Assembly: GCF_043497005.1 (NCBI RefSeq)
Contig: NZ_JBIEKE010000002.1
Coordinates: 1,342,930-1,406,929, forward strand
Source: Halobacillus_A sp043497005
Lineage (GTDB): Bacteria; Bacillota; Bacilli; Bacillales; Halobacillaceae
DNA: 64,000 nucleotides
Direction of reading: 5' to 3'
In this document: positions 8,281 through 16,296 of the stretch, piece after piece
Position numbering within the stretch: position 1 is the stretch's first letter
Layout: every line of letters begins with the position of its first letter
Made by a program: the position numbers and the translations under genes
Notes under the pieces: generated by a model
What the model saw: the letters and a program-made list of their open reading frames with translations, nothing else
The model's database searches: none
Told to the model about the DNA's origin: nothing

Positions 8281-9492
8281 TTACTGAGGTTTTTGGTTAT
8301 CCTCTTTATCCGGTTTGCTGCCTTTCTGGCCGTTATTTTGATGGGAGGGATGCTCATCATCTTTGTCTTTAGGTCCAGTATTTTCTTTATTCTTTTTACT
8401 TTTTCCCTTTGGCTTTTCTTTATGTTGTCTTTCACTATTAGCGTTATCTTTAGTATTATCTTCTTTTTTTCCATTGGATTTATCTTTGCCATTCTCTTCT
8501 TTTATCTCAGAAGGGTGATCTTTTTTTAGATCATTTTTACTGTTTTTATCTTTTTTATTCTCTTGAGTTTTATTTTCACTAGCTTTATTCATTTTATCTT
8601 GGGCAGAAGGCTGATCTCCCTCTGAGGGATCAGCCTTCCCTTTATTTTCTTGCAGTTCAGGCTGCTCACGTTCAGGCTTTTGGTCAGGAAGTATTAACTC
8701 TTCTTCAAAAGGAGTGTCAGAAGAATTGTTTTCTAAAGAATCATTCGGAAGCGTTTCTATTTCAGACGAATCACTTTCTTCATAAAAGGATTGTATAATG
8801 GCTTTGTCATCATCTTCAATGGAGCTGCCTTCCTTATTCATATTCTCAGCTTCTTCTTCTAAAGATTCAGCCATCAATTCATTGACCGACGTATCTTTAT
8901 CTTCCGCTTGTTTTCGTACTCCCTTTGGAACGTTATAAGAAGCCAGCATGAGGTCCTCCACCTCTTGATCCAAATAACTTTCGATCGCTTCAGAAAAATC
9001 AACGGCGCTTTCCTTTATATAGCTGACTCCAATTAAAACCTCTTGATCGCTTTTCATATAACCTTCTATTTGACTTAATGAGATCATTTGAAGAGCTACT
9101 TCCGAGGCCGGTTTCTTTTTCCAATTATTTAACTTAGTTATCAGCTGCTCTGCTTCTTCGTTTAGCGGATTTAAGGTTAGCACCTTCATTTGATCATTAA
9201 CTTCCATCTCAACACTAGGATTAATATCAACGTTTACATAGGCGTAAGCTTTATTATTTTCGTGCCAAAAATAAGCAGGGAACAGCGTCAGTAGAAGTGC
9301 TAATGCAACCGCAGCAAATTTCATACGATGGATAAGAAACATATTCTTCATACTTGACTCTTTAAAGGGTTGAAAATGAACCTCCATCCCAATATTTGCC
9401 CGCTTTAAGCGTTTGGCTTTATGAAAGGTACCATCACTTGCCATAACGATGGTGAATTTTTCGTTCTGCTCCATTACAATACCTTTCCTCAC
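8281..9492 (-). CDS. rsgI: Anti-sigma-I factor RsgI
   Basis: Membrane anti-sigma factor of 403 aa that binds SigI. The N-terminal cytoplasmic RsgI domain (KGIVMEQNEKFTIVMASDG, residues 3-21) supports the GTG start at 9492, which overlaps the sigI stop as GTGA; an ATG at 9474 with a better ribosome binding site would cut this domain. A transmembrane helix spans about 57-76, followed by the conserved extracytoplasmic YVNVDINPSVEMEVN at 85-99; the Asn91-Pro92 bond corresponds to the site reported to self-cleave in RsgI proteins. Residues 210-403 are a low-complexity Lys/Glu/Asp/Asn tail with no recognisable carbohydrate-binding domain, unlike clostridial RsgIs. Confidence 0.93.
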   Translation of the reverse strand: MRKGIVMEQNEKFTIVMASDGTFHKAKRLKRANIGMEVHFQPFKESSMKNMFLIHRMKFAAVALALLLTLFPAYFWHENNKAYAYVNVDINPSVEMEVNDQMKVLTLNPLNEEAEQLITKLNNWKKKPASEVALQMISLSQIEGYMKSDQEVLIGVSYIKESAVDFSEAIESYLDQEVEDLMLASYNVPKGVRKQAEDKDTSVNELMAESLEEEAENMNKEGSSIEDDDKAIIQSFYEESDSSEIETLPNDSLENNSSDTPFEEELILPDQKPEREQPELQENKGKADPSEGDQPSAQDKMNKASENKTQENKKDKNSKNDLKKDHPSEIKEENGKDKSNGKKEDNTKDNANSERQHKEKPKGKSKKNKENTGPKDKDDEHPSHQNNGQKGSKPDKEDNQKPQ

Positions 9493-10226
9493 ATACCCAC
9501 ACCCTTTAAATATTCTTTTAGATATACATAATCACCGGCTAAGATGAGAACCATGGCGATGATGAATTTACGGTTCCGTTCAAGCGTCTTTTTACTAACG
9601 TCTACTTTCTTCACTAGATCTTTCATAGGCAGACGTCCTTTTAAAAGTACTTGTTCGCGCAGTTCGTCGTCATTGTATACAATACGAGCCACGTGTACCG
9701 CAGATTCTCTGGCATCCACATGCTTTGGAGATGATTCTGTTAACTCGCCAAATGTCAGCCCGTACTTATGCAACTGGGACTGAAACTCCACGATCTCTTC
9801 TCGCCGGTACCAGGACTCTGTTTCCAAGATGAACCGGTCTTTAGCAGCTTTTATTTCTGAAGGATTCTCCATTTGCTCATCGTCTACATATTCTTCGTCT
9901 AAAGAAACCATTTTAGGACGTTTTTGCTCATTCCGGATGTAATCAATAACCTTACGCTTGATCACTAATTTAGCAAAAGATAAAAATGAGCTTCCTTTAT
10001 CATAAGAATAAGCATGGATCGCTTCATTAAAAGCTAATAAACCAACACTGAATTCATCATCTTTCGCAGGATCGATATATCTTTTACATACTTCAGAAAC
10101 ACTTTTGGCGATAAAAGGTTGATACTGTTGTAGAATTTCGTTTTTTGCATCGTCGTCTCCCTCTTTTGCAGCTGCTACACGTTCATCAAGGAAGGTGTCT
10201 TTCTTTCTTGCCAGGCGCTTGATCAA
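9489..10226 (-). CDS. sigI: RNA polymerase sigma factor SigI
   Basis: Sigma-70-family factor of 245 aa, heat-shock/cell-envelope sigma in B. subtilis. Region 2 is seen as QQYQPFIAKSVSEVCKRYID and FLSFAKLVIKRKVIDYIRN (residues 33-101); the C-terminal helix-turn-helix-like segment is MKDLVKKVDVSKKTLERNRKFI. The start is TTG at 10226 with GGAGGTG 7 nt upstream; the nearby ATG is out of frame. The gene overlaps rsgI by four bases in the standard sigI-rsgI arrangement. A good sigma-A promoter lies at 10307-10335. Confidence 0.94.
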   Translation of the reverse strand: MIKRLARKKDTFLDERVAAAKEGDDDAKNEILQQYQPFIAKSVSEVCKRYIDPAKDDEFSVGLLAFNEAIHAYSYDKGSSFLSFAKLVIKRKVIDYIRNEQKRPKMVSLDEEYVDDEQMENPSEIKAAKDRFILETESWYRREEIVEFQSQLHKYGLTFGELTESSPKHVDARESAVHVARIVYNDDELREQVLLKGRLPMKDLVKKVDVSKKTLERNRKFIIAMVLILAGDYVYLKEYLKGVGM

Positions 10227-10306
10227 CCTTCATCACCTCCAGCCATTCATACGTTTTCGTATAATTTTTAATTTATTTGGGCGTGTTTTAAAAAATAATT
10301 TCAATT

Positions 10307-10335
10307 AGATTACAATCTTGTATCAACCATGTCAA
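10307..10335 (-). promoter_or_regulatory. Sigma-A promoter of sigI-rsgI
   Basis: Minus-strand TTGACA and TAATCT separated by 17 nt, about 80 nt upstream of the sigI start. The rest of the 405-nt divergent spacer (10227-10631) is AT-rich with no gene. On the plus strand GTTTAA-13 nt-GGTTAA (10573-10597) loosely resembles a sigma-B promoter for the reductase gene; that is weak. Confidence 0.65.
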
Positions 10336-10631
10336 ATGAAGCAGTTTTCACTAATTATATAAAATAGGCATGTTTGGGTATTGTATCGAGCAAGACAATT
10401 TTACTCAAAATTCTACAAAAATACCACCACACTCGATTTACATTTTGTTAAATAATCATTTCAAAAAACAGTACTAATGACTTACATTCCGCCTTATGAG
10501 GATTTCATCCTGAACTAACCAAACGTAACTAGGTCTTTTAGCCCACAAAAAGAAAAACTATAAGTCGTTTACGTTTAAAATATTTAATATAGGTTAAACC
10601 TTCATTAGCAACATTTAATGGAGGTAATTAA

Positions 10632-11231
10632 ATGAAAGCATTATTGTTAAACTGCAGTTTGGAAAAAGGTTACAAAGAAACCGATACAGAATTTCTACTC
10701 AATGAAGCCGCCTCTACTTTCCAAAGTGAAAAGACAGATGTTGAAAGAGTGCACCTCCGTGATTTCCATATTTCTTTTGGCATCACCAGTAATTTAGATG
10801 GAGATGATGATTGGCCATTTATTTTCGATAAAATTTGCGAAGCGGATATTGTACTTTTTGCTACTCCCATCACACTCGGAGAGAAGAGCAGTATAGCTAC
10901 TTTAATTATTGAACGCCTGCAAGGCTATCATGATATGAAGAATCAAAAAGGTCAGCACCTCTTTTACAATAAAGTTGGAGGAATCATTGCTGTAGACGGG
11001 GGAGATGGCGGGGCAAGAGTAGCCGTTCAATCAATCATGTACAGCCTGTCTATGCTCGGCTTTACAATTCCACCTCATGCAGGGTCTATTTGCAGCGAAG
11101 CCTGTCACCCTGATTATATTTCCACTTCTATTCAAACCCAAGTGGCTAAGATGAGTACAAATTTGATTAACTTTGCCGAAATCCTAAGCTTCCACCCCAT
11201 CCCTGTGATAAAAGACACATCTGAAACGTAA
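10632..11231 (+). CDS. Flavodoxin-fold NAD(P)H-dependent FMN reductase
   Basis: Protein of 199 aa with the flavodoxin-like fold of the NADPH-dependent FMN reductase/quinone reductase group: N-terminal MKALLLNCSLEKGYKETDTEF phosphate-binding region, the ADIVLFATPITLGEKSSIATLIIERL segment that contacts FMN, and GGIIAVDGGDGGARVAVQSI. It probably reduces quinones, FMN or a related acceptor in the cytoplasm. GGAGGTAATTAA precedes the ATG. Monocistronic, with a strong terminator that overlaps the end of the convergent protease gene. Physiological substrate not deducible. Confidence 0.82.
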   Translation: MKALLLNCSLEKGYKETDTEFLLNEAASTFQSEKTDVERVHLRDFHISFGITSNLDGDDDWPFIFDKICEADIVLFATPITLGEKSSIATLIIERLQGYHDMKNQKGQHLFYNKVGGIIAVDGGDGGARVAVQSIMYSLSMLGFTIPPHAGSICSEACHPDYISTSIQTQVAKMSTNLINFAEILSFHPIPVIKDTSET

Positions 11232-11232
11232 A

Positions 11233-11265
11233 ACAGCCCCCTCTTTTATTGAATGAGGGGGCTGT
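11233..11265. terminator. Terminator between convergent genes
   Basis: Perfect stem ACAGCCCCCT/AGGGGGCTGT immediately after the reductase gene; CTTTCTT follows on the plus strand. It extends into the last codons of the minus-strand protease gene. Confidence 0.8.
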
Positions 11266-12067
11266 CGCTTTCTTCATAGAAATAATCGACAGGTACGGCT
11301 AATCCCACACGTCCATGCTCCTCCTTACGTGAAGTAGCAAACACAATAGCGATTACTTCGCCATCTTCATTGATAACAGGACTTCCCGAATTCCCTCTGT
11401 AAATGGGAGCATCCAGCATAAGAACAGGGCGGTCCCAGTTACTCAGCTCTGTATAATCAATGATGGTTCCTTGATTAGCAATTCCTGTAAAGTTCAAGGG
11501 GTTTCCTATGAATGAGAATTCCTCATCGGGATCAAAAACAGTCTCTTCTGCTAATGGTAAATAAGAGAAATCATTCCCTTCTACTTTCAGGACTGCTAAA
11601 TCAATATCAGGCATTTCTTCCACAACTTCAGCTTCATGAAGACCTGATTCAGGAAAACTTACAGAAATTCTCCTTTTCTCTTCAATCACATGATGATTGG
11701 TTAAAATCAGACCGTCAGCGCTGACAGCAAATCCTGTCCCTTTGCTTTCTCCTGCTTCTACGACTACGACCGATTCTTTATATTTTGCTATTTGATCGTT
11801 AGTAGAAAGTTTTGCTGAAGTCACCAGGAAATCGAACGCAGGTAAGGAAAAAGTATTTGGCAGAATGGCTGCAACCATCATACATGCAATGAAGTAGAAA
11901 ACCCACTTAGGAAAAGGTCGTTTAACAGTAGATTTCTTTTCACTTCTCGCCTTTTCAATCGCTTTTCTTTTCTCTTCCTGAACAAGTTCATACATTTCTT
12001 CTTCATCTATGTCCTCATAGAGATCTTCATCGATAATATCTTTTTTGTGCTCGTCACGATCAGCCAT
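11246..12067 (-). CDS. Membrane-anchored HtrA-like trypsin-family serine protease
   Basis: Protein of 273 aa: a very acidic cytoplasmic N-terminus (residues 1-45), one membrane helix at about 54-74, then an extracytoplasmic trypsin-like domain. The catalytic triad is visible: His126 (ILTNHHVIEE), Asp156 (DIDLAVL) and Ser227 (RGNSGSPV). Unlike HtrA/DegP it has no PDZ domain after the protease domain. Likely role is surface protein quality control or regulated cleavage. GAGGTGG precedes the ATG. It lies 33 nt after bmrD on the same strand with no obvious terminator between, so read-through from the drug-exporter operon is possible. Confidence 0.88.
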   Translation of the reverse strand: MADRDEHKKDIIDEDLYEDIDEEEMYELVQEEKRKAIEKARSEKKSTVKRPFPKWVFYFIACMMVAAILPNTFSLPAFDFLVTSAKLSTNDQIAKYKESVVVVEAGESKGTGFAVSADGLILTNHHVIEEKRRISVSFPESGLHEAEVVEEMPDIDLAVLKVEGNDFSYLPLAEETVFDPDEEFSFIGNPLNFTGIANQGTIIDYTELSNWDRPVLMLDAPIYRGNSGSPVINEDGEVIAIVFATSRKEEHGRVGLAVPVDYFYEESDSPLIQ

Positions 12068-12100
12068 TAATCCACCTCGTGAACTAGTATAGGTAACACC

Positions 12101-14131
12101 TTACACAGCCGGCTCCTTTAAGGCACCTTGCTGCATTTTATACATGTGATGATACTTCCCGCCATTTTGAATAAGAGTTTCGTGCTTCCCACTTTCTATT
12201 ATTGTACCACGATCTAACACAAAAATTTGATCAGCTTGCTTAATCGTCGATAAACGGTGGGCAATAACCAGCGTCGTTCTCCCCTGTTTTAATATTTCTA
12301 AAGCTTTCTGAATTACCTGTTCTGTTTCTGTATCAATGTTGGCTGTAGCTTCATCCAGTATAAGAATCACAGGATCAAAAGCCAGTGCCCTGGCAAACGA
12401 TATCAGCTGCCTCTCTCCCATTGACAATGCATCGCCATTTTCTCTTACAGGAGTATCATACTGCCGGGGGAGTTTTTCGATAAAACGGTCAGCTCCTACA
12501 GCCTTCAATGACTGAATCGCCATTTCACGGGAAATGTTCTTATCATTCATCGTAACATTCGACAAAATCGTCCCTGAAAAGATGAATGGGTCCTGAAGTA
12601 CTATACCCATATGACTCCGGATTTGCTGTCTTGACCATTCACTTATAGATTGTTGATCCACTTTCACTGTTCCTTTTTGGTGGTCATAAAATCGAAAAAG
12701 CACATTCATAATTGAACTTTTCCCTGAACCGGTATGCCCCACAAAAGCCGCTGTTTCTCCCGGTTTTACTTCGAAAGATATATGGTGCAGAACATCATCC
12801 TTATCGTTATAGGCGAAAGACACATCGTTAAATTCAATATGACCTTTATAACGCTTCATTGGTGTCTCAGAAACTTTCTCTCCTTCTTCATTCATCAAGT
12901 CAAACACTCTTCCTGCAGCTACACGAGCTTGTTCTAATTGAGGAAGCTGATTAACGAGATCCGTTACCGGCTGAAATAATCGATTTAAATAATCAACGAA
13001 GGCATAAAGTACTCCTACTGTTACGATTCCCTCTGCCCCAAGTGACCCTGAGCCGAAATACCATATAAGAGCTACAAAAGCGATATTTCTAATCACATTC
13101 ACAAGGTTGAAAGATGTTAACGCACTTAACTGAACTAATTTCCGTGCGTAGAAAAAATGTTTATTATTAAGTTTTTCAAAATCCTGAGAAGTCTGCCTCT
13201 CTTGACGAAAAGCTTGAATAATTGACATACCTTGAATAGCTTCATTAATATTTCCATTCATGTCGCTGACTGTGGAGCGCACTACTGTATTGTATTTACC
13301 GCCGTAGTACTTGTAAACTTTCATCCAAATAAATATGATCGGTACCACCACTAAACATAGCAAAGCTAGTTTGGCATCCAACAGAAACAATGCCACATAA
13401 ATTCCCGTCATATAGAAAACACTCGTTACAAATGTAGCTAATACTTTTACATAAAGTTCTCGAATTGCTTCTGTATCGTTGGTAATTCGAGCTACTACTT
13501 TCCCAGCTGGTTGATTGACGAAATAGGAGAGCGGCAGCCGTTGGACGTGACTAAATAAATCATCTCTCATCTTGCGAATAATACGGTTGGATGTTTTCTG
13601 TAATACGAAAGTATGGATAAATTGAAAACATGCCGCAATAAGAAGGAGACCTGCATATAGAGCAAGCAGCCAATAGATTGGTGCTTGTTCAGGTTTGAAA
13701 AAAGAATAAAGCTCTGATAAAGATAATGGGTTCGCATCCACGAGAATACTTTGATCAGACTGTTCCACCTGAAGCTCCCCATCTGTAACTGAACGACTTC
13801 CCGTCATTGGAACTTCTTCATCCACAAAATAATACTGGCGTCCGACTTGGAGTATCGTAGCTACTCCCCTGCTTTCTTCCTCACTCGTTAAACGATCATC
13901 CCTTTTATATTGTTTATTTTCATAAGAGACCGTCCACTGATCCTCTTTTGTTACTTCGTGCCATTGTGTTTCTATCCCTACGATATGTTTGTCTATTAAA
14001 TGTTTTGCTATAAAAGGTCCTGTTAGTTCAAGTCCAACAGCAACGATGAGACAGATCAAACCTATGGCTACACTTCTTTTGAACGTGAAAGCATATTCAA
14101 TTAACCTTCTTTCTGTTGAGCGTCGTTTCAT
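12101..14131 (-). CDS. bmrD: BmrD-like half of a heterodimeric ABC multidrug exporter
   Basis: ABC exporter subunit of 676 aa; B. subtilis BmrD (YheH) is 673 aa. Transmembrane region about 15-390 with the characteristic long extracytoplasmic insertion between helices 1 and 2 (about residues 45-145). Nucleotide-binding domain: Walker A GHTGSGKSS at about 466, signature LSMGERQ (degenerate relative to LSGGQ), Walker B LILDEATANID with the catalytic Glu intact, and H-loop IAHRLS. It overlaps bmrC by ATGA. The degenerate signature here, paired with the altered Walker B of BmrC, makes one non-canonical ATP site, as in known heterodimeric exporters. Confidence 0.93.
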   Translation of the reverse strand: MKRRSTERRLIEYAFTFKRSVAIGLICLIVAVGLELTGPFIAKHLIDKHIVGIETQWHEVTKEDQWTVSYENKQYKRDDRLTSEEESRGVATILQVGRQYYFVDEEVPMTGSRSVTDGELQVEQSDQSILVDANPLSLSELYSFFKPEQAPIYWLLALYAGLLLIAACFQFIHTFVLQKTSNRIIRKMRDDLFSHVQRLPLSYFVNQPAGKVVARITNDTEAIRELYVKVLATFVTSVFYMTGIYVALFLLDAKLALLCLVVVPIIFIWMKVYKYYGGKYNTVVRSTVSDMNGNINEAIQGMSIIQAFRQERQTSQDFEKLNNKHFFYARKLVQLSALTSFNLVNVIRNIAFVALIWYFGSGSLGAEGIVTVGVLYAFVDYLNRLFQPVTDLVNQLPQLEQARVAAGRVFDLMNEEGEKVSETPMKRYKGHIEFNDVSFAYNDKDDVLHHISFEVKPGETAAFVGHTGSGKSSIMNVLFRFYDHQKGTVKVDQQSISEWSRQQIRSHMGIVLQDPFIFSGTILSNVTMNDKNISREMAIQSLKAVGADRFIEKLPRQYDTPVRENGDALSMGERQLISFARALAFDPVILILDEATANIDTETEQVIQKALEILKQGRTTLVIAHRLSTIKQADQIFVLDRGTIIESGKHETLIQNGGKYHHMYKMQQGALKEPAV

Positions 14132-15870
14132 TCTGTCCCCTCCTTCAACTGCTGGTGTTTATATTGCTGTTGGTACCAGCCGCCTTTTTGCATTAACTCA
14201 TCGTGTCTTCCTTCTTCCACGACTTTTCCTTCAGCCAAAACGATAATATGGTCAGCATGAGTCACAGCCGATAATCGGTGTGCGGCAATAATGGTTGTTT
14301 TGTTCATTCTCTGTTTTCGAAGATGCTTAATAATTGCTGCTTCTGTCTTCCCATCAACAGCCGACATTGCATCATCGAGTAGAAGAATTTCAGGATTCTT
14401 AATGAATGCCCTGGCTATACTTACCCTTTGTTTTTGGCCTCCAGATAATGTAACACCGCTTTCCCCTACTAGGGTATCCAATCCATTTGGCAGGACTTTG
14501 ATATCTTCTAAAAAGCAGGCGAGATCTAATACACGATAAATTTCTTTATCAGAGGCCTCCTGTTTACCAAATTGAATGTTTTCACGTATTGTTTTTGAGA
14601 AAAGCACCTGATCCTGAGGAACATAGCCCATCCAAGAACGAGTCTCATCTAAATCAATGTCGTTTAAGTCCACCCCATTTACTTTAATTGAACCTTCCAT
14701 ACCGGCAAACTCCCTGAGAAATTGCCGGATAAAGGTCGTCTTTCCAGCTCCGGTTTTACCTACAACCCCTATTGTTTCGCCTTGTTTGATACGCAAGTCC
14801 ACCCCTTTTAATGCTGGCTTTCTTGTATTCGGGTAAGTAAAAGAAACATTTTGATATTCTATTAATTTAGGTGCATTTATGTGGACCGGCTTTAATGGAG
14901 AAGCTACATCAGGTTGTTGAGCTAACGTCTCATTCACTCGGTCAAGCGACGCATTTCCTCGCTGCAGCACATTTATGAGTTCCCCTACAGCAAACATCGG
15001 CCAAATTAACATCCCAAGATAGACATTAAACGAAACCATTTCACCAAGCGTAATAACATTCTGGAAGACGAGCGAAGAACCATATCCTAAGCCAATCGTG
15101 TACGCAGTTCCTACTAAAACCGTAATCGTCGGTTCAAATAAAGCATCTATTTTTGCTACAGCCACATTTTTGTTGTACACTTCATTCGTCATGCGCTGGA
15201 ACGCTTCTTCATCATTTTTCTCTTGTACGAAAGCGCGAATTACCCGTACTCCTCTCACAGATTCCAGCACATTGTTGTTTAAATCACCAAACGATTCCTG
15301 AGCCTCAATAAACCTTGCGTGGATCACTTTTCCATAACGATTCATGACCACCGCCATAATCGGTAAAGGCAGCAAAGCTGCTAAAGTAAGCTTAAAGCTT
15401 ATGGTGAACCCCATCATTAGTATAATTAAAATCATAAATACCGTTGAATCCACTAACGTTAAGATTCCGAATCCTGAAGTCATCATGACGGCTTTTAAAT
15501 CATTAGTTGATCGTGCCATCAAATCTCCAACTTTGTTGCTTTGAAAAAACCTTGGGGTCATGCGTAAAAAGTGATTCATCAGCCGTGAACGCATGGTCCT
15601 TTCTAAAGTTGCTGCTCCACTAAATAATGTGTAATCCCACATGTAAGACAGCGAATAACTCACAAAAATAATGCCGCCGTAAATCATTAAAATTTCTATT
15701 AATCGTTCCCTTGTCAGCGTATTGAATTGTATTTCATCAATCGTCATCCCCACTAATTTTGGGGGAATTAAGTCAATGGCACTAACGATAATCAGCGCTG
15801 CAATTGCAAACGTATATCGTTTCCAATATTCTTTAAAAAACCAGCTTAACTTAAATAAAACACTAAACAT
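14128..15870 (-). CDS. bmrC: BmrC-like half of a heterodimeric ABC multidrug exporter
   Basis: ABC exporter subunit of 580 aa; B. subtilis BmrC (YheI) is 585 aa. Six transmembrane helices in residues 15-310. Nucleotide-binding domain with Walker A GKTGAGKTT at about 366, signature LSGGQKQR, and Walker B LLLDDAMSAVD in which Asp replaces the catalytic Glu, the known signature of the BmrC side. Partner of BmrD in the membrane; in B. subtilis the pair exports drugs and is induced by ribosome-targeting antibiotics. An RNA attenuator and two short ORFs precede the gene. Confidence 0.94.
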   Translation of the reverse strand: MFSVLFKLSWFFKEYWKRYTFAIAALIIVSAIDLIPPKLVGMTIDEIQFNTLTRERLIEILMIYGGIIFVSYSLSYMWDYTLFSGAATLERTMRSRLMNHFLRMTPRFFQSNKVGDLMARSTNDLKAVMMTSGFGILTLVDSTVFMILIILMMGFTISFKLTLAALLPLPIMAVVMNRYGKVIHARFIEAQESFGDLNNNVLESVRGVRVIRAFVQEKNDEEAFQRMTNEVYNKNVAVAKIDALFEPTITVLVGTAYTIGLGYGSSLVFQNVITLGEMVSFNVYLGMLIWPMFAVGELINVLQRGNASLDRVNETLAQQPDVASPLKPVHINAPKLIEYQNVSFTYPNTRKPALKGVDLRIKQGETIGVVGKTGAGKTTFIRQFLREFAGMEGSIKVNGVDLNDIDLDETRSWMGYVPQDQVLFSKTIRENIQFGKQEASDKEIYRVLDLACFLEDIKVLPNGLDTLVGESGVTLSGGQKQRVSIARAFIKNPEILLLDDAMSAVDGKTEAAIIKHLRKQRMNKTTIIAAHRLSAVTHADHIIVLAEGKVVEEGRHDELMQKGGWYQQQYKHQQLKEGTE

Positions 15871-15897
15871 CTAATCATCCTTTCCACCGTAAAACAG

Positions 15898-15954
15898 CTA
15901 GCCACTCTCTTTCCATTCTTTTAACGTTTTCTTTTCAGCTTTTTGTTGATCCAT
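15898..15954 (-). CDS. Second upstream ORF before bmrC, 18 codons
   Basis: ATG preceded by a near-perfect AAAGGAGGAAGG ribosome binding site, reading MDQQKAEKKTLKEWKESG then TAG, 27 nt before the bmrC start. It lies after the attenuator terminator, so it is translated only when the transcript reads through. It is hydrophilic and Lys/Glu-rich, unlike the first leader peptide. It may set up translational coupling for bmrC or be a second regulatory ORF. Coding status rests on the ribosome binding site alone. Confidence 0.55.
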   Translation of the reverse strand: MDQQKAEKKTLKEWKESG

Positions 15955-16069
15955 CTTTCCTTCCTCCTTTTTTTAATTTTATGAGAAGCGGATGAAACCG
16001 CTTAATCAAAACTAAAACGCTGGAACTGGATGCCTCTGTGTGGCATTTTATAATTCCTGGACACTAAAA

Positions 16070-16094
16070 AAGCATACGTACGTGACGTATGCTT
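16070..16094 (-). terminator. Attenuator terminator in the bmrCD leader
   Basis: Perfect 10-bp stem AAGCATACGT/ACGTATGCTT with a 5-nt loop, followed on the minus strand by TTTTTTAG. It lies 62 nt beyond the leader ORF stop and 200 nt before bmrC, so it would stop transcription before the exporter genes unless an alternative fold forms. Confidence 0.85.
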
Positions 16095-16155
16095 AGAAAA
16101 ATAAATAGAGCTGGCCACGGACATATGTGACCCTTTTGCTTCTCTTAATGTTGTT

Positions 16156-16221
16156 TTAGAAGAAACGTAGAGGCCACGAAAATATGAAGTTCATGCGTAC
16201 TTCATTCAGCTGCTTTTTCAT
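16156..16221 (-). CDS. bmrB: Leader peptide of the bmrCD attenuator (BmrB-like)
   Basis: ORF of 21 codons beginning MKKQLNEVRM and ending FSWPLRFF, preceded by AAAGGGGG, 24 nt from a sigma-A -10 box. In B. subtilis bmrCD is preceded by the small ORF bmrB, proposed to control the operon by ribosome-mediated attenuation; position and context match, while I cannot confirm sequence homology and this ORF is shorter. The minus-strand RNA segment GGTCACGAA overlapping its ribosome binding site (16223-16231) can pair with TTCGTGGCC inside its codons (16172-16180), so ribosome position on the leader would change the fold. Confidence 0.75.
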   Translation of the reverse strand: MKKQLNEVRMNFIFSWPLRFF

Positions 16222-16250
16222 GTTCGTGACCCCCTTTACTTAATGATTAT

Positions 16251-16285
16251 TTATTATATAGTTTTCGGAAAATTATTGCAATACA
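16251..16285 (-). promoter_or_regulatory. Sigma-A promoter of the bmr operon
   Basis: Minus-strand TTGCAA and TATAAT separated by 17 nt, immediately behind the stop codon of the DUF389 gene and directly upstream of the leader ORF. Confidence 0.75.
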
Positions 16286-16296
16286 AATTGAAATTT

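Noticed and set aside
8293..8529. 78-codon Phe/Ile-rich plus-strand frame that looks like a membrane protein
   Set aside because: Antisense shadow of the Lys/Asn-rich tail of rsgI, which always gives Phe/Leu/Ile codons on the other strand.
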